The translations under genes were made by a program, and so were the position numbers. Positions 40,845-53,842 of a stretch of 64,000 bases of DNA are shown here, piece after piece. Position 1 is the stretch's first letter; every line of letters begins with the position of its first letter. Origin of the DNA: JBGPGW01 sp046349515 (lineage in GTDB: Bacteria; Pseudomonadota; Alphaproteobacteria; CADEGL01); the NCBI GenBank assembly GCA_046349515.1, contig JAXMCE010000013.1:37917-101916 (forward strand), written 5' to 3'. The notes under the pieces are model-generated. The model was not told where the DNA came from. It saw nothing but the letters and a program-made list of their open reading frames with translations, and did not search any database.

Positions 40845-43800
40845 GTGCGCCTCTCCCATTTCTTCATCGACCGGCCGATTTTCGCGGCGGTCCTGTCGAT
40901 CTTCATCACGCTGATCGGCGGGTTCGCCTATTTCAACCTGCCGATCGCCCAGTATCCGGAGATCGCGCCGCCGACCGTGGTCGTGAATGCGCGCTACCCG
41001 GGCGCCTCGGCCGACGTGGTCAGCAACACGGTCGCGACCCCGCTCGAGCAGGAGATCAACGGCGTCGACAACATGCTCTACATGGTGTCGCAAGCCACCG
41101 CCGACGGCAGCCTCTCGATCACGGTGACCTTCGCGCTCGGCACAAACCTCGACACCGCGCAGGTGCTGGTCCAGAACCGGGTTCAGGTGGCGGAGCCGCG
41201 GCTGCCGGAGGATGTGCGTCGCCTCGGCGTCACGGTGCGGAAGAACTCGCCCGACTTCCTCATGGTCGTGCATTTGAGTTCGCCCGACCAGTCGCGCGAC
41301 CAGCTCTACATCTCGAACTACGCGACGCTCCAGGTGAAGGACACGCTGGCCCGGCTCGACGGCGTGGGCGACGTGCGCGTCTTCGGCACGCGCGAGTATG
41401 CGATGCGCATCTGGCTCAACCCCGACAAGATCGCCGCGCGCAACATGACCGCGGGCGAAGTGATCGCGGCACTCCGCGCGCAGAACGTCCAGGTGGCCTC
41501 GGGCGTCCTCAACCAGCCGCCGGTTCCCAGCACCGGCGACTTCCAGTTGAACGTGGAGACGCGCGGGCGGCTGGTCGAGCCCGCGGATTTCGCGAACATC
41601 CTCATCAAGACCGATCCCGACGGGCGGGTCACGCGCCTCAAGGACGTGGCGCGGGTCGAGCTCGGCGCCCAGGACTACAGCGCCAACGGCTATCTCGACG
41701 AACGTCCCGCCGTGCCCATCATCATCTTCCAGCGCCCCGGCACGAACGCGCTCGCGGCGTCGGAGCGCATCAAGGTCGCGATGGGCGAGCTCTCGAAGTC
41801 CTTCCCGCCGGGCTTGCGCTACGACATCGTCTACAACCCGACCGAGTTCATCGCGAAGTCGGTGAAGGCGGTGATCGAGACGATCTTCGAGGCCGTGCTC
41901 CTCGTCGTCCTCGTGGTCATCCTGTTCCTCCAGACCTGGCGCGCCTCGGTCATCCCGATCGTGGCCATCCCCATCTCGCTCATCGGCACCTTCGCGGTCC
42001 TGGCGGCGCTCGGCTATTCGCTCAACAACCTGTCGCTTTTCGGTCTCGTCCTCGCGATCGGCATCGTCGTCGACGATGCGATCGTGGTCGTCGAGAACGT
42101 CGAGCGGAATCTGCGCGAGGGAATGAGTCCCGTCGAGGCCGCGCACCGCACGATGGACGAGGTGGGCGGGGCGCTGATCGCGATCGCCCTCGTCCTCTCG
42201 GCCGTCTTCATTCCCGCGGCCTTCATCACCGGTATCACCGGCCAGTTCTTCCGGCAGTTCGCGGTGACGATCGCCTCGGCGACGGTCATCTCGCTCTTCG
42301 TGTCGCTGACCTTGAGCCCGGCGCTCTGCGCGCTTCTGTTCAAGCCGCACGGGGCTCAAGCGGCGAGCGACTCGCTCCTCATGCGGCCGGTCCACGGCCT
42401 CTTCCGGCGCTTCAACGCGGCCTTCGACTGGGTGTCGGCCGGCTACGGCGCGCTCACAGGGCGCGTCGCGCGCATGACCGTCCTCATGCTCGTCGTCTAT
42501 GGCGGCCTCGTGGGCGTCACCGGATTCGCCTTCTCGCGGGCGCCGACCGGCTTCATCCCGGCCCAGGATCAGGGCTATCTCATCACCGTCGTCCAGTTGC
42601 CGCCCGGCGCCTCGCTGCCGCGGACCGACGACGTGGTGCGCCGGGCCGCCAAGATCATCCTCGAGACCGATGGCATCGCCCACGCGGTGCCCTTCGCCGG
42701 CTTCGACGGCGCCACCTTCACCAACGCGCCCAATGCCGGTGCAATCTTCTCGACCTTCGCGCCCTACGACGAGCGCGCTCGCAAGGGACTCTCCTCGGGC
42801 CGAATCCTCGCCGATCTCAACAAGCGTCTCGGCGCCATTCAGGAAGCCTTCATCATCACCATCCCCCCGCCCTCCGTCCGCGGCATGGGCACGGCGGGCG
42901 GATTCAAGATGATGATCCAGGACCGCTCGGGCCAAGGGCTCGACGCGCTCCAAGCGGCCACGCAGGGTCTCGCCGCCGCGGCCAACCAGACGCCCGGCCT
43001 CGTCGGCGTCTTCTCGCTGTTCAACACGCGCACGCCCAAGGTCTACGCCAACATCGACCGCATGAAGGCCGAGATGCTGGGCATCCCGGTCGAGCGCGTC
43101 TTCGAGGCGCTCGAGATCTACGTCGGCTCGTCCTTCGTCAACGACTTCAACTATCTCGGCCGCACCTACCGGGTCACCGCCCAGGCCGACGGACAGTTCC
43201 GCGAGGACAGCCGCAACATCGCGAACCTCAAGACCCGCAACGACCAGGGTCAGATGGTGCCGATCGGCTCGGTCGCGACGTTCGAGGACATCACGGGCCC
43301 CAACCGCGTGCCGCGCTACAACCTCTTCACGGCCGCCGAGCTCCAGGGCGGCACGCGCCCCGGCGTCTCGACGGGCGAAGCGCTCAAGACAATGGAGGCC
43401 TTGGCCGCCAAGTATCTGCCGGCGGGCTTCGGCTACGAGTGGACCGAGCTTGCCTATCAGGAGAAGGCGGCGGCCGGCGGCGGCATTCTCATCTTCGCCG
43501 CGGCGGTCGTGTTCGTGTTCCTCGTGCTCGCCGCCCAATACGAAAGCTGGAGCCTTCCGCTCGCCGTCATCCTGATCGTGCCCATGTGCCTGCTCGCCGC
43601 CGTGACGGGCCTCCTCCTCCGCGGCATGGACATCAACATCCTGGCCGAAGTCGGGTTCATCGTGCTCGTGGGACTCGCCGCGAAGAACGCGATTCTGATC
43701 GTCGAATTCGCGAAGCAGGCCGAGGAGCGCGGCGCCTCCCTCGTCGATGCCGTGGTCGAGGCGGCGCGCACGCGCCTCCGCCCCATTCTCATGACGTCCT

Positions 43801-44024
43801 TCGCCTTCATCTTCGGCGTCGTACCGCTCGTGATCGCGTCCGGCGCCGGCGCCGAGATGCGCCAGTCGCTCGGCACGACGGTGTTCTTCGGCATGCTGGG
43901 CGTCACGGGCTTCGGCCTCGTCTTCACGCCGGTGTTCTACACGGCCTTGCGGCGCTGGGTCGGACGGCGGGGACGGGCGCGCGGGACGACATTGCCCGCG
44001 CCGAGCGAGCACGCCGCGGACTAG
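40845..44024 (+). CDS. RND multidrug efflux pump inner-membrane subunit (AcrB/HAE1 family)
   Basis: 1059 residues, full AcrB length. RLSHFFIDRPIFAAVLSIFITLIGG start, porter domain halves, TM4 proton-relay pair in LAIGIVVDDAIVVVENVER, the second porter half, and GLAAKNAILIVEFAKQ near the C-terminus with conserved Lys. Trimeric proton-driven exporter of drugs, dyes or hydrophobic metabolites. The GTG start gives the canonical N-terminus; GGAG lies upstream. Operon with the adaptor (15-base gap). Long open frames in other registers here are GC artefacts. Confidence 0.97.
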   Translation: MRLSHFFIDRPIFAAVLSIFITLIGGFAYFNLPIAQYPEIAPPTVVVNARYPGASADVVSNTVATPLEQEINGVDNMLYMVSQATADGSLSITVTFALGTNLDTAQVLVQNRVQVAEPRLPEDVRRLGVTVRKNSPDFLMVVHLSSPDQSRDQLYISNYATLQVKDTLARLDGVGDVRVFGTREYAMRIWLNPDKIAARNMTAGEVIAALRAQNVQVASGVLNQPPVPSTGDFQLNVETRGRLVEPADFANILIKTDPDGRVTRLKDVARVELGAQDYSANGYLDERPAVPIIIFQRPGTNALAASERIKVAMGELSKSFPPGLRYDIVYNPTEFIAKSVKAVIETIFEAVLLVVLVVILFLQTWRASVIPIVAIPISLIGTFAVLAALGYSLNNLSLFGLVLAIGIVVDDAIVVVENVERNLREGMSPVEAAHRTMDEVGGALIAIALVLSAVFIPAAFITGITGQFFRQFAVTIASATVISLFVSLTLSPALCALLFKPHGAQAASDSLLMRPVHGLFRRFNAAFDWVSAGYGALTGRVARMTVLMLVVYGGLVGVTGFAFSRAPTGFIPAQDQGYLITVVQLPPGASLPRTDDVVRRAAKIILETDGIAHAVPFAGFDGATFTNAPNAGAIFSTFAPYDERARKGLSSGRILADLNKRLGAIQEAFIITIPPPSVRGMGTAGGFKMMIQDRSGQGLDALQAATQGLAAAANQTPGLVGVFSLFNTRTPKVYANIDRMKAEMLGIPVERVFEALEIYVGSSFVNDFNYLGRTYRVTAQADGQFREDSRNIANLKTRNDQGQMVPIGSVATFEDITGPNRVPRYNLFTAAELQGGTRPGVSTGEALKTMEALAAKYLPAGFGYEWTELAYQEKAAAGGGILIFAAAVVFVFLVLAAQYESWSLPLAVILIVPMCLLAAVTGLLLRGMDINILAEVGFIVLVGLAAKNAILIVEFAKQAEERGASLVDAVVEAARTRLRPILMTSFAFIFGVVPLVIASGAGAEMRQSLGTTVFFGMLGVTGFGLVFTPVFYTALRRWVGRRGRARGTTLPAPSEHAAD

Positions 44025-44401
44025 GACCTGGATTCGAGAACCGCCAAGCCTTCGATCCGGCTCACCTGCGCCGAACAGGTGGCTAAACTGAAGCGAGTCA
44101 CCTTCACCGATGACGTGCCGAGCCTAGGGCATGCACTCATGCAGAGACATATACGCATCCGGCGCGTTCGATATCTGCTCGCCTCCATGAGCGGCGCAAG
44201 AGCGGACTTCACGGCAGATCCGAAAAGGGCCAAAAGCAGATCTTGGACGAGTCGGCGTCGCAAATGCGTTCGTTACCTGGGCCCTCGATCATCGACGATA
44301 ACTGGCATGCGGTGATGGGCCGAGTGAAGCGTCTCGGTGGCGTCCGTCATGAAGATGCGAGCGCCTCGATCACTTCGCAGTCCGGGCGCAAGTCTGCGTA
44401 A
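44025..44401. other. 377-base interval with no intact gene, possible decayed sequence
   Basis: Composition is less GC-rich than the pump genes. Short frames in different registers (44079-44315; a stretch ending at 44401 with SQMRSLPGPSIIDDNWHAVMG) look like fragments of former coding sequence, but none is recognisable or complete. Confidence 0.35.
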
Positions 44402-45322
44402 TCAGCTTCCACGCATGCCGGCTTCGCGTCGAAAAAATCCGCGAGCCGAGGCCAAGAAGGCTTGGGCGACCGCGCGGAGCTTGTGTTCGGAAAGGTGGAC
44501 AGATGCGATTCGAACCGGCTGCAACGAATCGAGGAGCCGCAGCGTAGCCAACCTCCTGCCGTCATAGGTCGTCGAGGTCTTAGACGGGACCGTCAGGATC
44601 GAATAACCGAGACCGTTGCTAACGAGGCTGCGGACTGCCTCGACCGATACGGTGCGGTACCGGATGTTGGGCGTAAGGCCAAGCGAGCCGAAAATCGACG
44701 TGAAGTAGTCTCGGCTGATCGTCAGGTCCAGGAGCACGCATGGCTCGTCGGCTATTTCACGTAAATGGATGGCGCGCCGCGGTTTGAGCCGATGGTTGGA
44801 TGGGATCAGCAGGTACGGCGGCAATTCGAGCAACATCTCCGTGGTGAACGGCTTAGGCAGCAGCCAGTCGTAGGTCAACACCACTTCCAGCTGGCCGTTG
44901 ATCATGCCGCGAATGAGATCACTTTGGTCGCCATCGCGGAAGCTCACGTCGACGTGGGGATACTGGATCGCGAAACTCTTGAGAATGCCGGCAAGATAAC
45001 GCGGGACGAGGTAGCTCAGGCAGCCGACTGACAGAGTTCCACGAATTTCTTGCCTGTCGCCAGCCACGCCAACCGCGAAATCATTCACGTGCGCGAGGAG
45101 CTTCCGAGCCTCGCGGAGCACTTCCATCCCAGCAGGAGTCAAGGCGATGCCGCGAGAGTGCTGCCGGACAAAGAGCTGAGTGTTCAGCTTTTCTTCGAGC
45201 TGAGTGATGGCGAGCGAGATTGACGGTTGCGACACCCGCAAGGCCCGCGCGGCCAGCGTCACGTTGCCGTTGTCGGCGGCGGCGACGAAATATCGCAACA
45301 CGCGGAGAGAGACGTCAATCAA
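44402..45322 (-). CDS. LysR-type transcriptional regulator
   Basis: 306 residues. N-terminal winged HTH (LRVLRYFVAAADNGNVTLAARALRVSQPSISLAITQLEEKLNTQLFVR) and a LysR substrate-binding domain (GTLSVGCLSYLVPRYLAGIL onward). Likely activates the divergent HpaB-type monooxygenase gene in response to an aromatic effector. TTG start at 45322, with AGGA 9 bases upstream. Base composition and codon choice are visibly less GC-rich than the flanking genes, which suggests a different origin from its surroundings. Confidence 0.92.
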   Translation of the reverse strand: MIDVSLRVLRYFVAAADNGNVTLAARALRVSQPSISLAITQLEEKLNTQLFVRQHSRGIALTPAGMEVLREARKLLAHVNDFAVGVAGDRQEIRGTLSVGCLSYLVPRYLAGILKSFAIQYPHVDVSFRDGDQSDLIRGMINGQLEVVLTYDWLLPKPFTTEMLLELPPYLLIPSNHRLKPRRAIHLREIADEPCVLLDLTISRDYFTSIFGSLGLTPNIRYRTVSVEAVRSLVSNGLGYSILTVPSKTSTTYDGRRLATLRLLDSLQPVRIASVHLSEHKLRAVAQAFLASARGFFRREAGMRGS

Positions 45323-45336
45323 CTTTCTTAATCCTG

Positions 45337-45352
45337 ATTATTTAGAAATTAT
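45337..45352. promoter_or_regulatory. AT-rich LysR binding-site candidate
   Basis: ATTATTTAGAAATTAT is an imperfect palindrome (ATTT/AAAT core) containing a T-N11-A arrangement, in the 115-base divergent region between lysR and the monooxygenase. It is the most AT-rich stretch of the region. Confidence 0.4.
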
Positions 45353-45437
45353 ATTTCCTTATAGACGCGGCAATTGCAAATCTTTCGCGAACGTCCCGCT
45401 CGCGCACGACGCGCTGCTCAGAAGGAGGCGAGGCACG

Positions 45438-46964
45438 ATGGTTCCTGATCAATCGCACGCGGCCGGCTCAGCAGACGGATCAAGCGCAAGGCGAGACTGG
45501 CTCGTGACGCGGGAAATCGCTTCCGCGCCCGGATCGCCCAATCTGCGGACGGGCGCGCAGTACAAGGAAAGCCTCCGCGACGGGAGGTGCGTCATCATTG
45601 GCGACCGCGAGGTCAAGGACGTGACCGAGGAGCCGTCGCTCAGGCGCGGGATCGAAACCTTGGCCGGATTCTTCGACGCGCAGCTCGATCCTGCGACGCG
45701 CGACATCACGACCTCGATCGACCCCGAGACGGGCGAGCGCATCGCGACCGCCTGGCTCGTGCCGCGGACGAAGGAGGACCTCCGCCGGCACGCCGCCATG
45801 GTCAAGTTCAGCACGTTCCATACCCTCGGCGTGTTCGGTCGGCCGCCGGACTACGGCCCAGTCAAGGCGATCGGCTTCCTCGCCTTCCGCCACATCGTCG
45901 ACAAGGAAGATCCGGGCGTCGGGGAAAAGATGCAGCACTTCGTGCGCGTCGGCCAGCGGCACAACCTCGTCTCGGCCGACGTCATCATCGATCTCCAGGT
46001 CAACCGCAAGCTGCCCATTCCGCAGCAGCAAGGACGGCTCCGCGTCGTCGAGGAACGAAAAGACGGCGTCGTCCTCTGCGGAGCAAAGGGCGGCAATTCC
46101 GTCTTCGCCCAGGGCAACATCGGCACGATCTCGATGCCGCCGCCCAATCCGACGATGCCGGAGGAATGCACGATCTGGTCAGTCGTGCCGGCGGACGCGC
46201 CCGGTCTCCGCATGATTTCGCGCGAGCCCGTGACGACGGGCGCGGAGAATGCGGAGGACCATCCGCTCGATTCGCGCGGCGAGGAGTCGGACAGCCTCCT
46301 CGTCTTCGACCGCGTCTTCGTGCCGCGCCAGTACCTCTTCAGCTACAAGAACAAGGCCATCGCCGAGGTCTACAACCTGGTCGGCCGGTTCGCATTCTGG
46401 AAGATCGCGACGCGCCTCTCTCACCGGGCCGAGATCTTCGCGGGTGCCGCCCAGATGATCGTGAATGCTCTCGGCACCGACCACGTGCCCGCAGTGCGCG
46501 CCCTCGTGGCCGACGTGATCGCCTACGCGGCGACCTTGCGCGCCTGCATGACCGCGGCGATCGAGACGGCGGAGCCGACCGAGAGCGGCATCATGGCACC
46601 CAACCACGCCTACGTCTCGGCGGGGCGGCTCCACTCGATCGTCCTCTACCCCAAGATCATGCAGATGCTCCGCGAGCTGTCGGGGCAGGGGCTCATCAGT
46701 CGCGTGCCGCGGTCCACATGGGAACGCCAGGATGTCGGTGCGATGTTCGACGAATTCCTGCCAGGGTACCAGGCCACGGCGCGAGACAAGAACCGGCTGT
46801 TCAACCTCATCTGGGACATGACCTGCAGCGCCGCGGCCATGCGCTTGGCCCTGTTCGAGAACATTAACGCCTCGACCGCGACGAATTTGCGCGAGGACCT
46901 CTACAGGACCTATGATCGGCGCGAGGGTATGGACCTCATCCGCCGCATCGCGGGCATGGCCTGA
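45438..46964 (+). CDS. 4-hydroxyphenylacetate 3-hydroxylase family (HpaB-type) FADH2-dependent monooxygenase
   Basis: 508 residues. TGAQYKESLRDGRCVIIGDREVKDVTEEPSLRRGIETLAGFFD is the HpaB N-terminal pattern; the central sheet and the acyl-CoA-dehydrogenase-like helical C-terminal domain (RLSHRAEIFAGAAQMIVNALG; MQMLRELSGQGLISRVP) complete it. Uses FADH2 from a separate reductase to hydroxylate a phenol or related ring; no HpaC-type reductase is next to it. ATG 45438 is preceded by AGGAGG. Divergent LysR gene is the likely regulator. Unlike lysR its composition is host-like. Confidence 0.9.
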   Translation: MVPDQSHAAGSADGSSARRDWLVTREIASAPGSPNLRTGAQYKESLRDGRCVIIGDREVKDVTEEPSLRRGIETLAGFFDAQLDPATRDITTSIDPETGERIATAWLVPRTKEDLRRHAAMVKFSTFHTLGVFGRPPDYGPVKAIGFLAFRHIVDKEDPGVGEKMQHFVRVGQRHNLVSADVIIDLQVNRKLPIPQQQGRLRVVEERKDGVVLCGAKGGNSVFAQGNIGTISMPPPNPTMPEECTIWSVVPADAPGLRMISREPVTTGAENAEDHPLDSRGEESDSLLVFDRVFVPRQYLFSYKNKAIAEVYNLVGRFAFWKIATRLSHRAEIFAGAAQMIVNALGTDHVPAVRALVADVIAYAATLRACMTAAIETAEPTESGIMAPNHAYVSAGRLHSIVLYPKIMQMLRELSGQGLISRVPRSTWERQDVGAMFDEFLPGYQATARDKNRLFNLIWDMTCSAAAMRLALFENINASTATNLREDLYRTYDRREGMDLIRRIAGMA

Positions 46965-47139
46965 ATCAGCGCCGCGAAAAGCGACGGGAGAATCGCACGA
47001 TCCACGAATACCTCATTGCCGTGGCAGCCGCCTGCTTGAGGATGCAATAAGTTCAGATTCGGGCTGAGCTGGCCGGTCGAAGGTCGCTCCGGTCGCTCCC
47101 CGCGGCCGGACATCGAGAATTAATGGCTACACGCCCGAG

Positions 47140-50663
<3,524 letters not shown>

Positions 50664-50664
<1 letters not shown>

Positions 50665-50930
50665 CAGGTCTTGGCCATGCCGAGGGCGTGCGCCTTGAGC
50701 CGGTCCATGAACGCGCTCCGGTGGCGCTCGGGCACGGCCGCGCCGTGGAGGAGCCAGTCGTAGAGCTCGGGGTCGGGCTCGTCGAGGAGAGCCTCGAACC
50801 GGCCGAGGTCGGCCTCGTCGAGCTCGGGGAGGAAGCGCTCGGCAAAACCGCCCAAGACGATGTCGAGTTCCCGCGTTCCGCGGTGCCGGCTGCGGTAGAG
50901 CGCGCGCCTCACGCGCAGGTTCAGGGACAT
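50664..50930 (-). CDS. sdhE: FAD assembly factor SdhE
   Basis: 88 residues. RVRRALYRSRHRGTRELDIVLGGFAERFLPELDEADLGRFEALLDEPDPELYDWLL, with the RGxxE motif needed for covalent flavinylation of the succinate dehydrogenase flavoprotein. Cytosolic helical protein. Placed just before mfd and divergent from recG, an order common in alphaproteobacteria. Its stop overlaps the mfd start by one base. Confidence 0.95.
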
Positions 50931-51016
50931 TGTCTCGGCCACCGCCCAAACTAGGATAGGCGGGCGCGGTTCCGAGCCGCGTCCGCTTAGAAGCCTCCGA
51001 GATATCCGGAAGGTCG

Positions 51017-53104
51017 ATGCGTCCGCAAGCTCTCTTTCCGCTTTTCGCCCCGACGACATCGCTGCCCGGCGTGGGGCCGCGGATCGCCGCGCTCCTCGAG
51101 CACATCGCGGGGCCCAAGGTCGTCGACCTTCTCTGGCACCTTCCGACCGGGCTCATCGACCGGCGTTTCGCGCCCAAGATCGCCGAGGCGCCGGAGGGCT
51201 CGATGGCGACGCTCCGCGTCAGCGTCGAGCGCCATCACCCGCCGCCGCCCAACCGCCCGCGCCTTCCCTACAAGGTGCGCTGCTCGGACGAGACAGGGAC
51301 GATCGATCTCGTCTTCTTCAATGCGCGCGCGGACTACCTCAAAAAGAGCCTGCCCGTGGGCGAAGTGCGCCTCGTCAGCGGCAAGGTCGAGGATTTCAAC
51401 GGCCAGCCGCAGATGACCCATCCGGACTACGTCGTCGCGGTCGAGGATGCGGAGAGCCTGCCGCGCCTCGAGCCGGTCTACGGCCTCACCGCCGGCCTCA
51501 CCCTCAAGGTGCTCGGCAAGATCATGGGCGCGGCGCTCGCCCGCGTGCCGGCGCTCGCCGAATGGCTCGATCCTGCGGGCGTCGCGCGGGAGGGCTGGCC
51601 GTCCTGGCGCGAGGCGGTCCTGGCGCTCCACCGGCCGGAAGACCACGCTGACCTGGCACCCGACCGCGCACCCCGGCGGCGTCTTGCCTATGACGAGCTG
51701 CTCGCGAGCCAGGTGGCGCTCGCACTCGTGCGCGCCCATCACCGCTCGCTCCCGGGACAGCCGAGCGGCGGCGATGGCGCCTTGCGCGCGAAGGCCCTCG
51801 CCGCCCTTCCCTACAGCCTCACGTCCTCACAGCGGGACGCGGTCAAGGACATCGCCGTCGACATGGCGAAGGGCGAGCGCATGCTGCGTCTCCTCCAGGG
51901 CGACGTGGGGAGCGGCAAGACCGTCGTCGCGTTCCTCGCCATGCTCATCGCGGTCGAGAGCGGGCGGCAGGCGGCGCTCATGGCGCCGACGGAGATCCTC
52001 GCGCGCCAGCACATGGCGACGATCGCACCCTTGGCCGAGGCGCTCGGCCTCAAGCTCGCGGTGCTGACAGGACGCGACAAGGGCAAGGGCCGGCGCGCGA
52101 TGATCGAGGGGCTCGCCCGGGGCGACATCCCGCTCGCCATCGGCACGCATGCGCTTTTCCAGGAGGACGTCGAGTTCCGCGACCTCGCGCTCGCCGTGAT
52201 CGACGAGCAGCACCGCTTCGGCGTGCATGAACGCCTCATGCTGACCGCCAAGGGCAAAGGCGTGGACGTGCTCGTCATGACGGCAACGCCCATTCCGCGC
52301 ACGCTCCAGCTCGCGGCTTACGGCGACATGGACGTCTCGCGCTTGACCGAGAAGCCCGCGGGACGCAAACCCATCGACACGCGCACGATCCCGATCGACC
52401 GGCTGGAGGAGGTGACGGCGGCAGTCGCGCGCGCGCTCGAGCGCGGCGCCAAGATTTACTGGGTCTGTCCCTTGGTCGAGGAATCGGAGGCGGTCGACCT
52501 CGCCGCCGCGACCGAGCGCCACGCCGCGCTCGCACGGCGCTTCGGCGAACGCGTCGGCCTCGTCCACGGCCGCATGAAGGGTACCGCCAAGGACGCGGTC
52601 ATGGCCGGCTTCGCGGAGGGCGGGATCGACATCCTGGTCGCGACAACGGTCATCGAAGTGGGCGTCGATGTGCCGGCGGCGACGGTAATGGTGGTGGAGC
52701 AGGCCGAACGCTTCGGCTTGGCCCAGCTCCACCAGCTCCGCGGGCGCATCGGGCGAAGCGACAAACCCTCGACCTGCCTTCTCGTCTACCGCGGGCCGCT
52801 CGGCGAGACCGCGCGTTCGCGCCTCTCGATCCTCCGCGAGACGGACGATGGCTTCCGCATCGCGGAGGAGGACCTGCGCCTTCGCGGCAGCGGCGAGGTC
52901 CTCGGCACGCGGCAAAGCGGGTTTCCCGATTTCCGCCTGGCCGATCTCGGGCGGCACGGCGATCTCCTGGCCCCGGCGCGCGACGACGCGCGGCTCCTCC
53001 TCGAGCGCGATCCGTCGCTCGCCACGGAGCGAGGCCAGGCGATCCGCACGCTTCTCTATCTCTTCGAGCGCGACGTCGCGATCCGCTACTTGCGTTCGGG
53101 TTGA
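51017..53104 (+). CDS. recG: ATP-dependent DNA helicase RecG
   Basis: 695 residues. N-terminal wedge/OB domain (SLPGVGPRIAALLEHIAG; EGSMATLRVSVERHHPPPPNRP), then RecA-like lobes: GDVGSGKTVVAF, DEQH (VIDEQHRFGV), TATPIPRTLQL, TTVIEVGVDVPAATVMV and QLRGRIGRSD. Reverses stalled replication forks and processes Holliday junctions. GGAAGG precedes the ATG. Divergent from sdhE-mfd; its last 19 bases overlap the end of the opposing DUF502 gene. Confidence 0.98.
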   Translation: MRPQALFPLFAPTTSLPGVGPRIAALLEHIAGPKVVDLLWHLPTGLIDRRFAPKIAEAPEGSMATLRVSVERHHPPPPNRPRLPYKVRCSDETGTIDLVFFNARADYLKKSLPVGEVRLVSGKVEDFNGQPQMTHPDYVVAVEDAESLPRLEPVYGLTAGLTLKVLGKIMGAALARVPALAEWLDPAGVAREGWPSWREAVLALHRPEDHADLAPDRAPRRRLAYDELLASQVALALVRAHHRSLPGQPSGGDGALRAKALAALPYSLTSSQRDAVKDIAVDMAKGERMLRLLQGDVGSGKTVVAFLAMLIAVESGRQAALMAPTEILARQHMATIAPLAEALGLKLAVLTGRDKGKGRRAMIEGLARGDIPLAIGTHALFQEDVEFRDLALAVIDEQHRFGVHERLMLTAKGKGVDVLVMTATPIPRTLQLAAYGDMDVSRLTEKPAGRKPIDTRTIPIDRLEEVTAAVARALERGAKIYWVCPLVEESEAVDLAAATERHAALARRFGERVGLVHGRMKGTAKDAVMAGFAEGGIDILVATTVIEVGVDVPAATVMVVEQAERFGLAQLHQLRGRIGRSDKPSTCLLVYRGPLGETARSRLSILRETDDGFRIAEEDLRLRGSGEVLGTRQSGFPDFRLADLGRHGDLLAPARDDARLLLERDPSLATERGQAIRTLLYLFERDVAIRYLRSG

Positions 53105-53775
53105 GCCTCGGCCGCACGCTCGCCCGCGGCCGAAATGCCGCTCGAGACGATGAGCTTCAAGGCCTCCTCGACCGTCATCTCCGGGTATTTCAAGTCGCGA
53201 CGCGGCACGAAGACGACGTAGCCGGAGGTCGGATTGGGAGAAGTCGGGCAGAACACGCTGACCACGTCCTCGCCCGTCGCGGCCTCGACCGGTGGCGCGC
53301 TCTGTGCCGTGAGGAAGCCGATGGCCCAGAGACCCGGCCGCGGGAATTCGACGACCACCACCTGCCGGAAGCTGTCGGCGCGCTGCGCGAAGGTCGTCTC
53401 GACGATCTGCTTGATGGCGCCGTAGACCGTCCGCACCACCGGCATGTGCGTGAGCACGCGCTCGCTCAGATTCACGAACAGGCGCCCCAAGATGCCGGTC
53501 GTGAGCCAGCCGATGAGCGTCAGGAGGACAAGCGTGACGACGAGGCCGAAGCCCGGAATGGTGAAGGGAAGATAGGTCTCCGGGTTGTAGCGGGGCGGAA
53601 CGAAGGGCATCACATGCTGGTCGAAGAAGGCGATGACCGACCAGGCGAGATAAAGTGTGATGCCGATGGGCGCCGTGATGAGCACGCCCGCCGCGAAATA
53701 GGCCCTGAGCCGCGTGCCGAACCGCCACTTCCCCACCGGCGCGATGAGGGGCGGCTTCGTCGGCGTGTCATTCAT
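53086..53775 (-). CDS. DUF502 family membrane protein
   Basis: 229 residues. Two hydrophobic segments (YFAAGVLITAPIGITLYLAW; FTIPGFGLVVTLVLLTLIGWL) followed by a soluble domain: HMPVVRTVYGAIKQIVETTF, FPRPGLWAIGFLT, GEDVVSVFCPTSPNPTSGYVVFVPR. All are DUF502 hallmarks. Inner-membrane protein; family function unknown. Convergent with recG with coding overlap at the 3' ends. Confidence 0.92.
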   Translation of the reverse strand: MNDTPTKPPLIAPVGKWRFGTRLRAYFAAGVLITAPIGITLYLAWSVIAFFDQHVMPFVPPRYNPETYLPFTIPGFGLVVTLVLLTLIGWLTTGILGRLFVNLSERVLTHMPVVRTVYGAIKQIVETTFAQRADSFRQVVVVEFPRPGLWAIGFLTAQSAPPVEAATGEDVVSVFCPTSPNPTSGYVVFVPRRDLKYPEMTVEEALKLIVSSGISAAGERAAEAQPERK

Positions 53776-53842
53776 GGCGATTCGCCTGTCATGAGATCCC
53801 TCTCGGCACTCTCACTCAGGATAAGACAGCGGCTGATCCGCT

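Noticed and set aside
39377..44086. Very long open frames overlapping the RND operon in other registers and on the minus strand (over 1000 codons each)
   Set aside because: They are rich in Arg/Pro/Ala/His with no domain pattern, while the accepted frames give full AcrA and AcrB proteins. GC-rich DNA produces such stop-free shadows.
44079..44315. 78-codon plus-strand frame after the RND pump
   Set aside because: No ribosome-binding site, no recognisable domain, and an arginine-rich random-looking composition; noted only as possible debris.
45480..46031. Minus-strand open frame inside the HpaB-type gene
   Set aside because: It is the antisense shadow of a well-conserved enzyme and has no family features.
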